64,000 nt of DNA. Source: Candidatus Kuenenia stuttgartensis. GTDB taxonomy: Bacteria; Planctomycetota; Planctomycetia; Planctomycetales; Planctomycetaceae. Of this stretch, positions 1 through 9,269 are shown in pieces; the first letter of the stretch is position 1, and every line of letters begins with the position of its first letter. The notes under the pieces are model-generated. The model was not told the origin of the DNA. It did no database searches and saw nothing but the letters and a program-made list of their open reading frames with translations. The stretch covers positions 33,284 through 97,283 of the forward strand of contig CAMDPK010000004.1 in the NCBI GenBank assembly GCA_945904015.1, written 5' to 3'. A program made the translations under genes and the position numbers.

Positions 1-704
1 GCGGCCGGCACGCCCAGGTCGTGCTTCTCGACGACCGAGTAACCCGTGGCGCTTCCCCAATACACGCGGATGATCCGTCCGTCGGGTTGAGCGGGCATCC
101 ACCGCGCCCCTCCCAAGACTGCGATGTCGGGCCACTCGTCGTCGTTCAGATCGACGATGGCGACCGACGCAGCACCGTTCATCGGCAACGGCGAGTTGAT
201 CCGCTGCGGCGTCCAGCCGTCGGGTCCGCCCCAGGCGATCGACACGAACCGCCGATCGTGATGCACGCCGATCGGATTGGGACAGAACACCAAGTCGGTG
301 AACCCATCCCGATTCAAGTCGCCGCACGCCACCTGCTGCGACCCTTCGACCGCAATGTCAGTGCTCGCTGCGTGGCGCTCCCGACCGATTGTTCCACTCG
401 TCGCGGGCAGCATCTGATAGGTGTTGTGCGTGCAGTTGAAGATGACGTCAAGATGCCCGTCCCCGTTGAGGTCAAACCGATTGATGGTCCGCAGCGTCCC
501 ATCGTGCGCGGCATAACAATTGTGTCCGCCGTCGTCAAAGATGCCCTGAGAAAAATCCTTGAAGTCATCGTCGACCAACCGAGTCACATCCTCGGTGAAT
601 AACCCATGTCCCATCAGCGGGACGATCCCCCCGGTCAGCCAGACGCTCAGCGCGCACAGGAGCGAAACCACCAAGCCGGTGAAACCTAACTGGCGAAGCT
701 GCAT
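1..704 (-). CDS. FG-GAP/VCBS-repeat exported protein (3' part cut by window edge)
   Basis: The minus-strand frame is open from ATG 704 to the window edge, so the C-terminus is missing. The start MQLRQLGFTGLVVSLLCALS is a signal peptide or anchor. Three FG-GAP/VCBS-type calcium-binding loops follow: DLNGDGHLDVIF, DLNRDGFTDLVF and DLNDDEWPDIAVLGG. Such repeats build beta-propellers in exported planctomycete proteins. No enzymatic domain is visible in the part present. The next gene on the same strand ends 44 bases upstream, so they may be co-transcribed. Function unknown beyond a surface or periplasmic propeller. Confidence 0.8.
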   Translation of the reverse strand, partial: MQLRQLGFTGLVVSLLCALSVWLTGGIVPLMGHGLFTEDVTRLVDDDFKDFSQGIFDDGGHNCYAAHDGTLRTINRFDLNGDGHLDVIFNCTHNTYQMLPATSGTIGRERHAASTDIAVEGSQQVACGDLNRDGFTDLVFCPNPIGVHHDRRFVSIAWGGPDGWTPQRINSPLPMNGAASVAIVDLNDDEWPDIAVLGGARWMPAQPDGRIIRVYWGSATGYSVVEKHDLGVPA

Positions 705-748
705 GTTGGTGTCCAATGGAGAATGAGTCAGTGCGGGTTCAGTGCTCG

Positions 749-3127
749 TTAGCGGATCAGCTCACAATCTGGCACGGCAACTTGGAACGCCCTGATGCCG
801 ACTTCGGTCACTCGGGTTCGGACGAGTTGCAACGTCTTCAAATTTTTCAGCACTCGCAGGCGTTCGAGTCCCGCGTCGGTGAGCTTTGCGCCGGTCAGAT
901 TGAGCGTGGTCAGGTTCGACAGCGGTTCCAGAAACTCGACCATGCCATTCGACAGTGCCGGCCCGGCGAAGCCTTCGGAATAGAGCAGTTCCAGGTGCTC
1001 CAGCTTGGTCAACGGCTGCAAGTGCTTCAGTCCCGCATCGGTGATGGCGAGCAGGCTGAGATTGAGTTCTCGCAGTTTCTTGAGCGGCTGCAAATGCGTC
1101 AGGCCAGCGTCTGTCACGTTGTTGCCGTAGAGATTCAGCACTTCGAGATTCGACAGCCCTTGGAGTCGTTGCAACCCAGTATCGGTGATGCGGTGCCGCT
1201 CGAAGCCGGTCTTCTTCAGCACGAGCGACTGGAGTTGCTTCATCGTGCCCAGCGGTTCGCAGGCGGCATCGGTGATTCCGTCGCACAGTTCCAGATCGAG
1301 TGCGAGCAAGTTCACGTTCGCCACAAGGTGTCGCAGACCGGCGTGAGTGATGCTCGTGCCGGTGAGGACCAGTGCTCGCAGAGATTTGAATGGTTGCAAC
1401 TGTTTCAGACTTGCGTCGGTCACTCGACCGCATGATTCCAGGTTGAGTCCGACGACGTTCAGCCGCTGAAGTTGCTCAAGTCCCGAATCGGAAACCTGCG
1501 TCCCGGCGACGCACACGACGAGCGGTCCCGGCACGTCCTTCAACAGGCCGAGAAGCTCATCAGACCAACTTCCCTGCGGTGAAACCTGCGAGTCCGTGAG
1601 CGTGACAAGCCATGTTGTCTCCGCCCGCTTCGTGTCGACGGGGGCCAGCGCGTACTCGTAGAGACGGCGGCCTTTCCCAGACGCACCATGCGAAGTCGGT
1701 GTGACGATGACAAGTGGTTCCATCAAGACGCCCAGCTTCCGAATCGCCGTCACCGTCGCGTTCGCAGCGGTCGCGGGTTGCGAGGTGACCGCCTCCGCCG
1801 TTGCCGAATCCCTTCGCAGATCGTAAACCCACAAAGTGTCTTGTTCGCGCAGGTAGAGGCGGCCATTAGCGACGACCGGGTGCGCCCAACTGTCTCCGCC
1901 GGCTCCGGGAATCTCGAAAGTGCCCTTGAGGTTGTAGCCGCGATTCGAGGCCTCGATCAACGCAACCACTCCGTTCTGATAGCGGAAGTAGAGCTGTCCG
2001 TCCGCGTAGACGACCGCCGCCGAACCGACGCCCAGTCCGCGACGCTTCCAAACCACGCGACCCGTCTTGAACTCCAGGCAGGTCGGCAAGCCATTGTTGT
2101 TGCCGTGACCGGCGAAAAGATATTCGCCCAACCGCACGACTCCGCCATGATGGTTCTGAAACTGACTGCCAGTGAGCGAGTAGACCACTTCGGCTTTCAC
2201 ACCTTGAACTGCTCCGCTCTGGCCGTTGTCGGGAACAAGTTTCAGCAGCACGCTCCCCGCCGTGTAGCCGTTCGCGGCGAAGACGAATTCGTTGTGGACG
2301 ACAGGCGTCGGAATGTTGGCGGTCTCGTTCGCGATGGCGTTGTAGCTCCAGAGGAATCGGCCGTCGCGAGCGTCGATCCCGATCACGCCGCGTCCCACAA
2401 GCTGCACATACTGCCGCAAGCCCGCAGCCTCGGTGACGACGACCGACGAGAATCCAGCGCCGTCCTTGCCCGCCGAACCAATCTCCGGGAGCTTCGTTTT
2501 CCAAATCACATTGCCAGTCAGTTTGTCGAGCGCGACCAGCGCAGCGTCCGCGCCGCCCGGTGTGCAGATCAACCGCTCGCCGTCGATCAGCGGAGATTCG
2601 CCGTACCCTCGGCCCGACATCATGCGCCCCGCGAAGTCGTCGATGAAGCTAGTCTGCCAAACGACTTCGCCGGTCTCGGCCTTCAAGCAGACCAAGTCGC
2701 CGTCGGGATCGAGAGCGTAAAGGTGATCGCTATCCAACGTCGGTGTCGAACACGGATGACGTGAGGTCTCGCCAATCTTCCTCGTCCACGCCTGCTTGCC
2801 CGTCGCCGCGTCCAGAGCGGTCACGATGACGGCCGACTCCTGTCGACCAATTGTGAACAACCGACCGCGGCCGACGACCACGCTGGAATAACCGGTCCCC
2901 AAACCGGACGCCTGCCAGGCGACTTTCGGTCCGCCGGCAGGCCACGATTGCAGCAGTCCGGTCTCGGCGGAAACCGCATCGCGCCGCGGACCTCGCCATT
3001 GCGGCCAATCGTCAGCACGAGCGCGGCTGTCGTCCCGAAGAATGACCGAGATCGCGGCGATCGCAACGACAACAACGATCCGTAATCGGGATGCGACTCT
3101 GCAATGCAGCACAGTCCGACGAGTCAC
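749..3127 (-). CDS. PQQ-like beta-propeller fused to leucine-rich repeats, exported
   Basis: About 792 residues. A hydrophobic leader (around residues 12-32) precedes the motif DDWPQWRGP, typical of planctomycete BamB/PQQ-like propellers. Propeller blades with ALDAATGK, CLKAETGEVVW and ALDKLTGNVIW follow to roughly residue 440. The C-terminal third (from about residue 560) is leucine-rich repeats of the planctomycete type with recurring ITDAGL units. I chose GTG 3127 rather than an earlier start because AGGAGA lies just upstream and because GTGA there overlaps the stop of the MFS gene, suggesting coupled translation. The propeller probably acts outside the cytoplasm as a binding scaffold. No quinone-enzyme catalytic set is evident, so I do not call it a dehydrogenase. 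Confidence 0.85.
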   Translation of the reverse strand: MTRRTVLHCRVASRLRIVVVVAIAAISVILRDDSRARADDWPQWRGPRRDAVSAETGLLQSWPAGGPKVAWQASGLGTGYSSVVVGRGRLFTIGRQESAVIVTALDAATGKQAWTRKIGETSRHPCSTPTLDSDHLYALDPDGDLVCLKAETGEVVWQTSFIDDFAGRMMSGRGYGESPLIDGERLICTPGGADAALVALDKLTGNVIWKTKLPEIGSAGKDGAGFSSVVVTEAAGLRQYVQLVGRGVIGIDARDGRFLWSYNAIANETANIPTPVVHNEFVFAANGYTAGSVLLKLVPDNGQSGAVQGVKAEVVYSLTGSQFQNHHGGVVRLGEYLFAGHGNNNGLPTCLEFKTGRVVWKRRGLGVGSAAVVYADGQLYFRYQNGVVALIEASNRGYNLKGTFEIPGAGGDSWAHPVVANGRLYLREQDTLWVYDLRRDSATAEAVTSQPATAANATVTAIRKLGVLMEPLVIVTPTSHGASGKGRRLYEYALAPVDTKRAETTWLVTLTDSQVSPQGSWSDELLGLLKDVPGPLVVCVAGTQVSDSGLEQLQRLNVVGLNLESCGRVTDASLKQLQPFKSLRALVLTGTSITHAGLRHLVANVNLLALDLELCDGITDAACEPLGTMKQLQSLVLKKTGFERHRITDTGLQRLQGLSNLEVLNLYGNNVTDAGLTHLQPLKKLRELNLSLLAITDAGLKHLQPLTKLEHLELLYSEGFAGPALSNGMVEFLEPLSNLTTLNLTGAKLTDAGLERLRVLKNLKTLQLVRTRVTEVGIRAFQVAVPDCELIR

Positions 3128-4359
3128 GTTGATTTCTCCTGAGCCAATGTGATTGGCTCGACCTCTGTTCGGCGACTTGTCTGCCGCGGTGACCGCACCC
3201 AGCGCCACCATGCTACTGCCTGTACGACGACCATCACGAGTAGCACCGCTGCCGCCAGTAAGTACGGCACGCGCTGATTCATCAACGTGCCCAGCACGCC
3301 TCCCACGATGGTGCCGACCGCCATGCCGACCGCCAACGTCGCCTCATGGATACCAGCAGCCAACGCGCGGCGTTCGTGCGAGCTGCCGGCCGTGCTGTAG
3401 AACAAACCGGAGAAATAGTTGTAGCCGACAAGCTGGCCCAGCAGAGTCAGTCCGATCAACAGCGTAACGGCCGACTCGGCCCGCGCGATCACGATCAATC
3501 CGACAGCCGCCAAAACCTGTGATGCCACCGACGCGCTGAGTCGGTAGTGCCAGAACGCCGCGCGGTGCATGACCAAATAAGTCGCGATGATGACGGCCCG
3601 CCAGCTTGCCAACAGTTTTCCGTGATCGTCCGCGGCAATGCCGATCGTCACCGCGAGATCGGGCAGCAAGTGAATCACCATGCTGCCGCCGAACATGCCG
3701 CCCAAGTTGGCGATCCAGCTCAGTCGCTTGAAGGCGGCCGCCAACTCCACGGCTTCGTGTTCCGCGGGCGTTCGGTCGTTCGACACCGCCGACAATGGAA
3801 CGACTCGGCGGACCGCGGCGAGTACCAGAATCAGATTCAACACCGAGACACAGAATGCCGCGCCGTATGTCCAATGCGCCCCTAACGAAAACAGTGAGCC
3901 GGCCGTCAACTGGCCGCACATCATGCCGAAATTCCACGACACGCAAAACAGAATCAACGTGCGACTGACTCCGCGACGATTGGCGTGAGCATCTTCCCCC
4001 TGATTCAACCAGCCGATCAGTGGCGGATACAGACATCCCAGCCCAATCCCCAGCAGCCAATAGCCGGGCAGGAACCACAGGCTTGTCGGATCGCCCAGCG
4101 CGCATGCGGTGATGCTCGCGCAGAGATTGACCGCTCCTGCGACAAACACGACTCGGCCATCGAACCGGTGAGCCAGCCATCCGCCAAGGATGCTGCCGAC
4201 TCCGGCACTCAGCGAATACCCGGCCCCGACGACTCCGAGATACCACGACTCCGCCTTCCCCTCCGCCAAGCCGCGCGACACGGCGAAGATCACGACGAAC
4301 GCGGCGAAGTCGGTCAGACCGCAGATCAAGTACAGCAGTCGTTTGAATCGAGAGTTCAT
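3124..4359 (-). CDS. MFS transporter
   Basis: About 411 residues with roughly twelve hydrophobic segments separated by short loops, for example LICGLTDFAAFVVIFAVSRG, GVGSILGGWLAHRFDGRVVF and a C-terminal LLAAAVLLVMVVVQAVAWW. The GGWLAHRFDGR segment resembles the loop 2-3 signature of major facilitator proteins. ATG 4359 is preferred over the TTG one codon earlier; no Shine-Dalgarno sequence is obvious. Its stop overlaps the GTG of the PQQ-LRR gene by four bases, so the two form an operon. Substrate unknown: nothing in the sequence or neighbourhood identifies it. Confidence 0.85.
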   Translation of the reverse strand: MNSRFKRLLYLICGLTDFAAFVVIFAVSRGLAEGKAESWYLGVVGAGYSLSAGVGSILGGWLAHRFDGRVVFVAGAVNLCASITACALGDPTSLWFLPGYWLLGIGLGCLYPPLIGWLNQGEDAHANRRGVSRTLILFCVSWNFGMMCGQLTAGSLFSLGAHWTYGAAFCVSVLNLILVLAAVRRVVPLSAVSNDRTPAEHEAVELAAAFKRLSWIANLGGMFGGSMVIHLLPDLAVTIGIAADDHGKLLASWRAVIIATYLVMHRAAFWHYRLSASVASQVLAAVGLIVIARAESAVTLLIGLTLLGQLVGYNYFSGLFYSTAGSSHERRALAAGIHEATLAVGMAVGTIVGGVLGTLMNQRVPYLLAAAVLLVMVVVQAVAWWRWVRSPRQTSRRTEVEPITLAQEKST

Positions 4360-4420
4360 CAACGCGAGTCTACCGTGGCCGTTGAGGTTTTAACTTGGGA
4401 CGGGGTTGCTGGTTCTGTTT

Positions 4421-4485
4421 CGTGGGATCGGCTTCCAGCCTGTCGAATTCTCGGAAACATTGACAGGCTGGAAGCCTATCCCACG
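4421..4485. repeat. Dispersed palindrome (CGTGGGAT...ATCCCACG)
   Basis: Two arms of about 26 bases form a near-perfect inverted repeat. Each arm carries its own small hairpin, GGCT-TCC-AGCC. It lies between the divergent MFS gene and a DUF1501 gene, so it is not at a gene end and is unlikely to be a simple terminator. Confidence 0.75.
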
Positions 4486-4582
4486 TCAGATCGTAGATTC
4501 TGATCGCGACAGACCGATACTTCTGCAAGAATAGCTGCGGCCGACAGCAGTTTGGTCGAAACGCAATCTGAGGTAACGACTG

Positions 4583-5962
4583 ATGATTTCTCCGCATGAC
4601 CAAATGGTTCGTCGAGATTGGCTGCAAGTCAGCGCGGCTGGTGTCTTGGGATCGGCTTTGCCGTTGGCCTCGAATACGACGTCCGCTGCCTCGTCAACAA
4701 CTGGCCGAGCCAAGTCGGTTCTGATCGTCCATCTCAGCGGCGGGCCGAGCCAGTTGGATATGCTCGATCCAAAGCCGGATGCTCCAGCAGAGATTCGTGG
4801 CGAGTTTTCGCCGATCGAAACCGCCGTTCCGGGCGTGCAGGTTTGCGAGCATCTGCCGCGACTGGCTCAGCAATTGAAACACTGGTCGGTGCTCCGCTCG
4901 TTGGCACATCTCGAACACAATCATCTGCTGGCGACACACGTCGCGCTGACCGGCCGACCAACACCCATTCCGCGCGGTGGCAGTGATCTGGATCGCGTTG
5001 AGTCTCGCAATGACTTTCCGAACTTCGCGGGGGCGCTCAGCTATGTTCGGCCACGCAGTGACGGCGTGCCGACGGGCGTCTCACTGCCGAACTACTTCAT
5101 CGAAGGACCGCTCACCTGGCCCGGACAACATGCCGGGTTCCTCGGCCCGAAGCACGATCCGTGGCAGATCAACCATGATCCGAACGATCCCAACTTCCGC
5201 ATGGATTCGCTGAGCCTGCAACCGGGAATCACCTCGCCTCGGTTGCTGTCGCGGCGCGGGCTGTTGGAAACAGTGAATCGCAGCCCGCTGTCACTCGACG
5301 CAAAAGGCCGAGCCAATTCGTTCGCCGAACAGCAGGGCTTGGCATTCTCGTTGCTGACGTCCGATCGAGTCGCGCAAGCGTTCGACATTCAACGTGAAGA
5401 AGCTCCGGTTCGCGATCGTTATGGCCGGAACAAATTCGGCCAGTCGTTGTTGCTCGCGCGACGATTGCTGCAAGCGGCGGTTCCGATCGTGCAAGCGGCG
5501 ATGGGCATCGTGCAAACGTGGGACACTCACGTCGACAACTGGGGAGCGTTGAAGAACCGCCTTCTGCCTCAGTTGGATCAAGGTCTTGCAGCGCTGATGG
5601 ACGATTTGTCGTCGACGGGGCTGTTGGACCAAACGCTGGTGCTCGTCATGGGTGAGTTCGGCCGGACGCCCCGCATCTCGACGCTCCCCGGCCAAACGGT
5701 TTCCGGTCGCGACCATTGGGCTCATATGTACTCGGCTCTTGTCGCCGGAGCCGGCGTTCGAGGCGGCCAAGTCGTCGGACAGTCCGACGCCAACGCGGCG
5801 TACCCGGTGTCGCGGCCGTGGTCTCCGGCCGATGTCTGCACGACCTTGTTCAACGCCCTCGGAGTCGACCACAACGCGGTGCTCATGGACCCGTTGCAGC
5901 GGCCAAATCATTTGCTCAACGGCGAAGTGATCGCCCCGCTCTATTCCGGACGAGTCGGTTGA
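4583..5962 (+). CDS. DUF1501 Tat-type exported protein
   Basis: 459 residues starting at ATG 4583 after TGAGGTAACG. The N-terminus has VRRDWLQVSAAGVLGSALPL, a twin-arginine-like signal. The DUF1501 core is recognisable: HLSGGPSQLDMLDPKPDAP, EIRGEFSPI, WDTHVDNWGALKNRLLP, GEFGRTPRIS and a GRDHWAHMYSALVAG block near the C-terminus. DUF1501 belongs to the sulfatase/alkaline-phosphatase-like fold and its biochemical activity is not established. It is usually encoded after a PSCyt1/DUF1549/DUF1553 gene; here no such partner is adjacent. The next gene, also DUF1501, starts 30 bases downstream and is probably in the same transcript. Confidence 0.9.
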   Translation: MISPHDQMVRRDWLQVSAAGVLGSALPLASNTTSAASSTTGRAKSVLIVHLSGGPSQLDMLDPKPDAPAEIRGEFSPIETAVPGVQVCEHLPRLAQQLKHWSVLRSLAHLEHNHLLATHVALTGRPTPIPRGGSDLDRVESRNDFPNFAGALSYVRPRSDGVPTGVSLPNYFIEGPLTWPGQHAGFLGPKHDPWQINHDPNDPNFRMDSLSLQPGITSPRLLSRRGLLETVNRSPLSLDAKGRANSFAEQQGLAFSLLTSDRVAQAFDIQREEAPVRDRYGRNKFGQSLLLARRLLQAAVPIVQAAMGIVQTWDTHVDNWGALKNRLLPQLDQGLAALMDDLSSTGLLDQTLVLVMGEFGRTPRISTLPGQTVSGRDHWAHMYSALVAGAGVRGGQVVGQSDANAAYPVSRPWSPADVCTTLFNALGVDHNAVLMDPLQRPNHLLNGEVIAPLYSGRVG

Positions 5963-5991
5963 TCGTCCTCGACTTGGTCAACAGGTTCCGC

Positions 5992-7374
5992 ATGACCCAT
6001 CTTCCAAGATCAACGCTGTCTGCGATCCCGCTTTCTCGCCGCCGCGTGCTGGCCACGACGGCCGGGATGTGCGGGTTGTCGCTGCCGAACTACTTGCAGA
6101 TGCAAAGTGCGACCGCAGAGAGTCATTCAATTCCGGCCAAAGCCAAGTCGTGCATCATCATTTATCTCTGGGGTGGGATCAGTCATCTCGAATCGTTTGA
6201 TTTGAAGCCGAATGCTCCGGCCGAAGTTCGCGGCGAGTTCTCGCCGATCTCAACGATCGTGCCGGGCATTCAAATCGGCGAGCACTTGCCGCTGCTGGCG
6301 CAACACACCGACAAGCTGGCGATCGTGCGTTCGATTCATCACGACGACGCGGCTCACGGTCGCGGCATGTACTGGAACCTGACCGGGCACAAGCCGCCGC
6401 GAGCCGGAAACATTCCGCCGCTGCGCGACGATTGGCCGTCGATCGCCGCGGTGATTTCCAAGCTTCGCGCCGCGCCGCCCGGTGTTCCACCCGCCGTGCG
6501 ATTGCCTTACCCGCTGGTCGACAACGGCACTCTGCAAGCCGGCGAATACGGCGGCTGGCTGGGAGTCAAATACGACCCGATCATCATGCGCACTCCCAGC
6601 GGCGAGCCGTTCGGCGGAGTCTCTCGCACGCTCGGTTCGGAGGTTCTGAACCTCAACGAAGTCGATGTGCCGAGGCTGACTTCGCGACGGCATTTGCTCG
6701 CAGCGCTGCACCCGTTTGGCCAACCGGCCGGTGGCGACGATGGCTTCCAACATTTTCACACGCTCGCGAACGACATCCTGTCTGGCTCGGCCGTGAAGCA
6801 CGCATACGACTTGGAGCAAGAATCCCCAAAAGTGCGCGAGTCCTACGGCCACCACATTGGCGGTCAGAGCCTGCTGTTGGCCAGACGCCTGACCGAAGCC
6901 GGCGTGCCGATCGTCCAAGTCTGCTGCGCCGCCGGAGACCTCAACGGCGCGTCCGGAGACATGTGGGACACGCACGGCGACAACTTCAATCGCCTGAAGA
7001 ATCGCTTGCTCCCGGTCTTCGATCGCGGGACGTCCGCCCTCTTGCAGGATCTTTCCGATCGCGGCACGCTCGCCGAAACGTTGGTCGTGGTGCTGACCGA
7101 TTTCGGCCGCACCCCGCGCATCAACGGTGGAGCCGGCCGCGACCATTATCCCGACGCCTACTCCATCGCCTTCGCCGGCGGCGGCATCCTCGGAGGCCAA
7201 GTTTACGGCAGCACCGACAGCAAGGGAGCGTTTCCAAAAACACTCCCCTGCACTCCTCCCGATGTCCACGCCACGATCTTCCAAGCCCTCGGCATCTCTC
7301 CTCGCGCCGAAATCCACGACACGTTCAACCGCTCCTTCCCCATCTGCGACGGCGAAGTGCTGCCGCTGTCGTGA
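5992..7374 (+). CDS. DUF1501 Tat-type exported protein, second copy
   Basis: 460 residues from ATG 5992; the frame is open further upstream but that part overlaps the previous gene. The N-terminus SRRRVLATTAGMCGLSLP fits a twin-arginine signal. The core has IIIYLWGGISHLESFDLKP, AEVRGEFSPIST, WDTHGDNFNRLKNRLLPV, TDFGRTPRINGGAGRDHYP and GGQVYGSTDSKGAFP. It is clearly a paralogue of the preceding gene, though diverged, which suggests an old duplication. Exported, function unknown. Confidence 0.9.
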   Translation: MTHLPRSTLSAIPLSRRRVLATTAGMCGLSLPNYLQMQSATAESHSIPAKAKSCIIIYLWGGISHLESFDLKPNAPAEVRGEFSPISTIVPGIQIGEHLPLLAQHTDKLAIVRSIHHDDAAHGRGMYWNLTGHKPPRAGNIPPLRDDWPSIAAVISKLRAAPPGVPPAVRLPYPLVDNGTLQAGEYGGWLGVKYDPIIMRTPSGEPFGGVSRTLGSEVLNLNEVDVPRLTSRRHLLAALHPFGQPAGGDDGFQHFHTLANDILSGSAVKHAYDLEQESPKVRESYGHHIGGQSLLLARRLTEAGVPIVQVCCAAGDLNGASGDMWDTHGDNFNRLKNRLLPVFDRGTSALLQDLSDRGTLAETLVVVLTDFGRTPRINGGAGRDHYPDAYSIAFAGGGILGGQVYGSTDSKGAFPKTLPCTPPDVHATIFQALGISPRAEIHDTFNRSFPICDGEVLPLS

Positions 7375-7484
7375 CTCCGTCGCAGATCGCTCGGACAAAT
7401 GCCCGGCAACCAATCGCAATCCACTGCGCAGACAGCAGTCATCCTGGAGCGCGATGCTAGCCGAGACTATTCAGAGGGCAAAGT

Positions 7485-7542
7485 TAGCACGACGCGCAAG
7501 CGAGTGGTTGCAAACAGGATCACTCGCTTGCGCGTCGTGCTA
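7485..7542. repeat. Inverted repeat, 22-bp perfect arms (TAGCACGACGCGCAAGCG...)
   Basis: Arms 7485-7506 and 7521-7542 are perfectly complementary around a 14-base loop. It sits between the second DUF1501 gene and the serine hydrolase on the same strand. It could fold as a terminator-like hairpin, but no T-run follows, so a dispersed palindrome is more likely. Confidence 0.8.
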
Positions 7543-7727
7543 GCTCAAAACAGACTGCAACGAAATCTCCCTGACCCATGAATAATCCCGGTGAGTTCGC
7601 TGTGATCCAGTCGCACATTGGTCGCCGGTGCCACCGGTTGGACGGCGGCCGGTCCGAGCCTAAGATCGCGGACTGGTACGTCGCTGAATGTGACCAACGA
7701 ATCCTCCACCGAATCAGGAGACGAACG

Positions 7728-8879
7728 ATGAAATTCCTCTGGACCCTCTTGCTCATTCCGGGCCTGTTGCAGGAACTGCGAGCGGACGTCAACTCCGAGC
7801 GACTGGCCGAGATTCCGTCGGCAATGGAGTCGGCGGTGGCGGCTGGGCACGCGGCGGGCGTGGTGACGCTGGTGATGAAAGATGGAAAGATCGTCCATCA
7901 CACGGCGACCGGCTTTGCGGATCGCGAGCAGCAAACTCCGATGAGCAAGGACTCGGTGTTCTGGATCGCGTCGATGACCAAGTCGATCAGCGCGACCACG
8001 ATTCTCACGTTGGTCGATGAAGGGAAATTGTCGCTCGATGAGCCGGCCTCGAAGTGGTTGCCGGAACTGGGGCAGGTGAAGCTCGCGAATGGACAACCGC
8101 CGAGCCGTCCCGTCACGCTCCGCGACTTGCTGTCGCACACGTCGGGGCTGGCCTTCCCGCCGCGAAAACCGACCGACGGCGCGCATTCTCTCAAAGGCTA
8201 CACGTTGGAACTCGTGAAGGCCCCGCTCGCGTTCGAGCCGGGATCGAACTACGAGTACGGCTTCGGCATCACCGTGGCTGGACGCATTGCCGAGATCGTC
8301 AGCGGCAAGCCGTTCGACGTGCTGATGCGCGAACGAGTGCTCGATCCGCTGGGGATGCACGACACCAGTTTTCATCCCGACGACCGGCTGCGTGCGCGCA
8401 TCGCCAAGACCTACAAGACCGCCGAAGACGGACACGGGCTGGTTCGGACTCACAATCCGTTTTTCACATCGGATGCCGGAGATCGCCACATGACCGAGCC
8501 ATCCGGCGGCCTGTTCTCGACGGCCAGCGACATGGCTCACTTCTATCAGATGATTCTCGACGGTGGCGTTTGTCAGGGACGCCGCATCGTGTCCGAGTCC
8601 GCGATCGCCGAGATGACGCGGCCTCACAAGGCCGGCGGCAAGGCGCTGAGTTACGGACTCGGCTGGCAATGCAGCCCGCCCGACAAAGCCACGATCCCCG
8701 GCTTCTCGACTCGCACGTTCGGTCACGGCGGAGCGTTCGCCACCCACGGCTGGATCGACCCCGAACAACGAGTCGTGACGGTCTTCCTGGTGCAAAACGT
8801 TCTTGTCAACGGCAGCGGCAGCATCCGCAACGCGTTTCAAGAAAAAGTCACCGGCGCGGGAAACGCCAAAGCTCGCTGA
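7728..8879 (+). CDS. Class C beta-lactamase-type serine hydrolase (family S12), exported
   Basis: 383 residues. Start ATG 7728 is set by CAGGAG eight bases upstream and by the signal peptide MKFLWTLLLIPGLLQELRAD; the frame is open further upstream. The catalytic SxxK is S82-M-T-K85. The second-motif tyrosine is Y177 in YEYGF, where most family members have YSN. HGG in GHGGAFATHGW fills the third motif. SHTSG and PGSNYEYGFGITVAG are family hallmarks. It is likely a periplasmic esterase or D-alanyl peptidase-like hydrolase; an antibiotic-resistance role cannot be inferred. Neighbours are DUF1501 genes and give no pathway. Confidence 0.9.
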   Translation: MKFLWTLLLIPGLLQELRADVNSERLAEIPSAMESAVAAGHAAGVVTLVMKDGKIVHHTATGFADREQQTPMSKDSVFWIASMTKSISATTILTLVDEGKLSLDEPASKWLPELGQVKLANGQPPSRPVTLRDLLSHTSGLAFPPRKPTDGAHSLKGYTLELVKAPLAFEPGSNYEYGFGITVAGRIAEIVSGKPFDVLMRERVLDPLGMHDTSFHPDDRLRARIAKTYKTAEDGHGLVRTHNPFFTSDAGDRHMTEPSGGLFSTASDMAHFYQMILDGGVCQGRRIVSESAIAEMTRPHKAGGKALSYGLGWQCSPPDKATIPGFSTRTFGHGGAFATHGWIDPEQRVVTVFLVQNVLVNGSGSIRNAFQEKVTGAGNAKAR

Positions 8880-8938
8880 GGCGGTGATTGGTACCGCGGA
8901 ATTTCCCGAACGATGGATCTTGCTCAGGAGACACTCCC

Positions 8939-9031
8939 ATGAAGCTGGCCAGCATTCCCGTTTGCTTTCTGATGCTCATCGCGTGTGGCTCGCAGGTCAT
9001 CGCGCAGACGAATTGGCCTCAGGACTGGTGA
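8939..9031 (+). pseudogene. Orphan 30-residue signal peptide (truncated exported protein)
   Basis: ATG 8939 follows CAGGAG ten bases upstream. It encodes a clean export signal with an LIAC lipobox and a second possible cleavage after VIA, then QTNWPQDW and a stop. The start of the mature part (NWPQ) resembles the start of PQQ-like propeller proteins, as in the gene at 749-3127. The translation signal and leader look functional, but the body of the gene is missing. I see nothing else in the rest of the gap 8880-9269. A genuine 30-residue peptide cannot be excluded. Confidence 0.45.
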
Positions 9032-9269
9032 CGAGTTGGCATGTGCGAGTGAATTGAGTTTGCTGCGCGTCCGATCGCAGTCGCCAACTCATCCGTACTG
9101 CCAGCGACGACGGTTCGATTGGAATTCCGTTCCAAAGCACAACGCCAAGTGGTCATGGCCGGTCGCTCCTTGAAGTTCGAGTTGGCGTTTGGGTTCGAGA
9201 ACCATTCGCAATAGACTGCCGTACCCGCAGCGGAACCGTGGCCGATAGAAGCCTGATGAGGATTGCTCC

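Noticed and set aside
7485..7542. Rho-independent terminator for the DUF1501 gene
   Set aside because: The stem is strong, but no T-run follows, it lies over 100 bases after the stop, and the window is full of similar palindromes in positions that are not gene ends.
7728..8879. Antibiotic-resistance beta-lactamase
   Set aside because: SxxK and HGG are present, but the second motif is YGF and the family is mostly esterases and peptidases, so resistance cannot be claimed.
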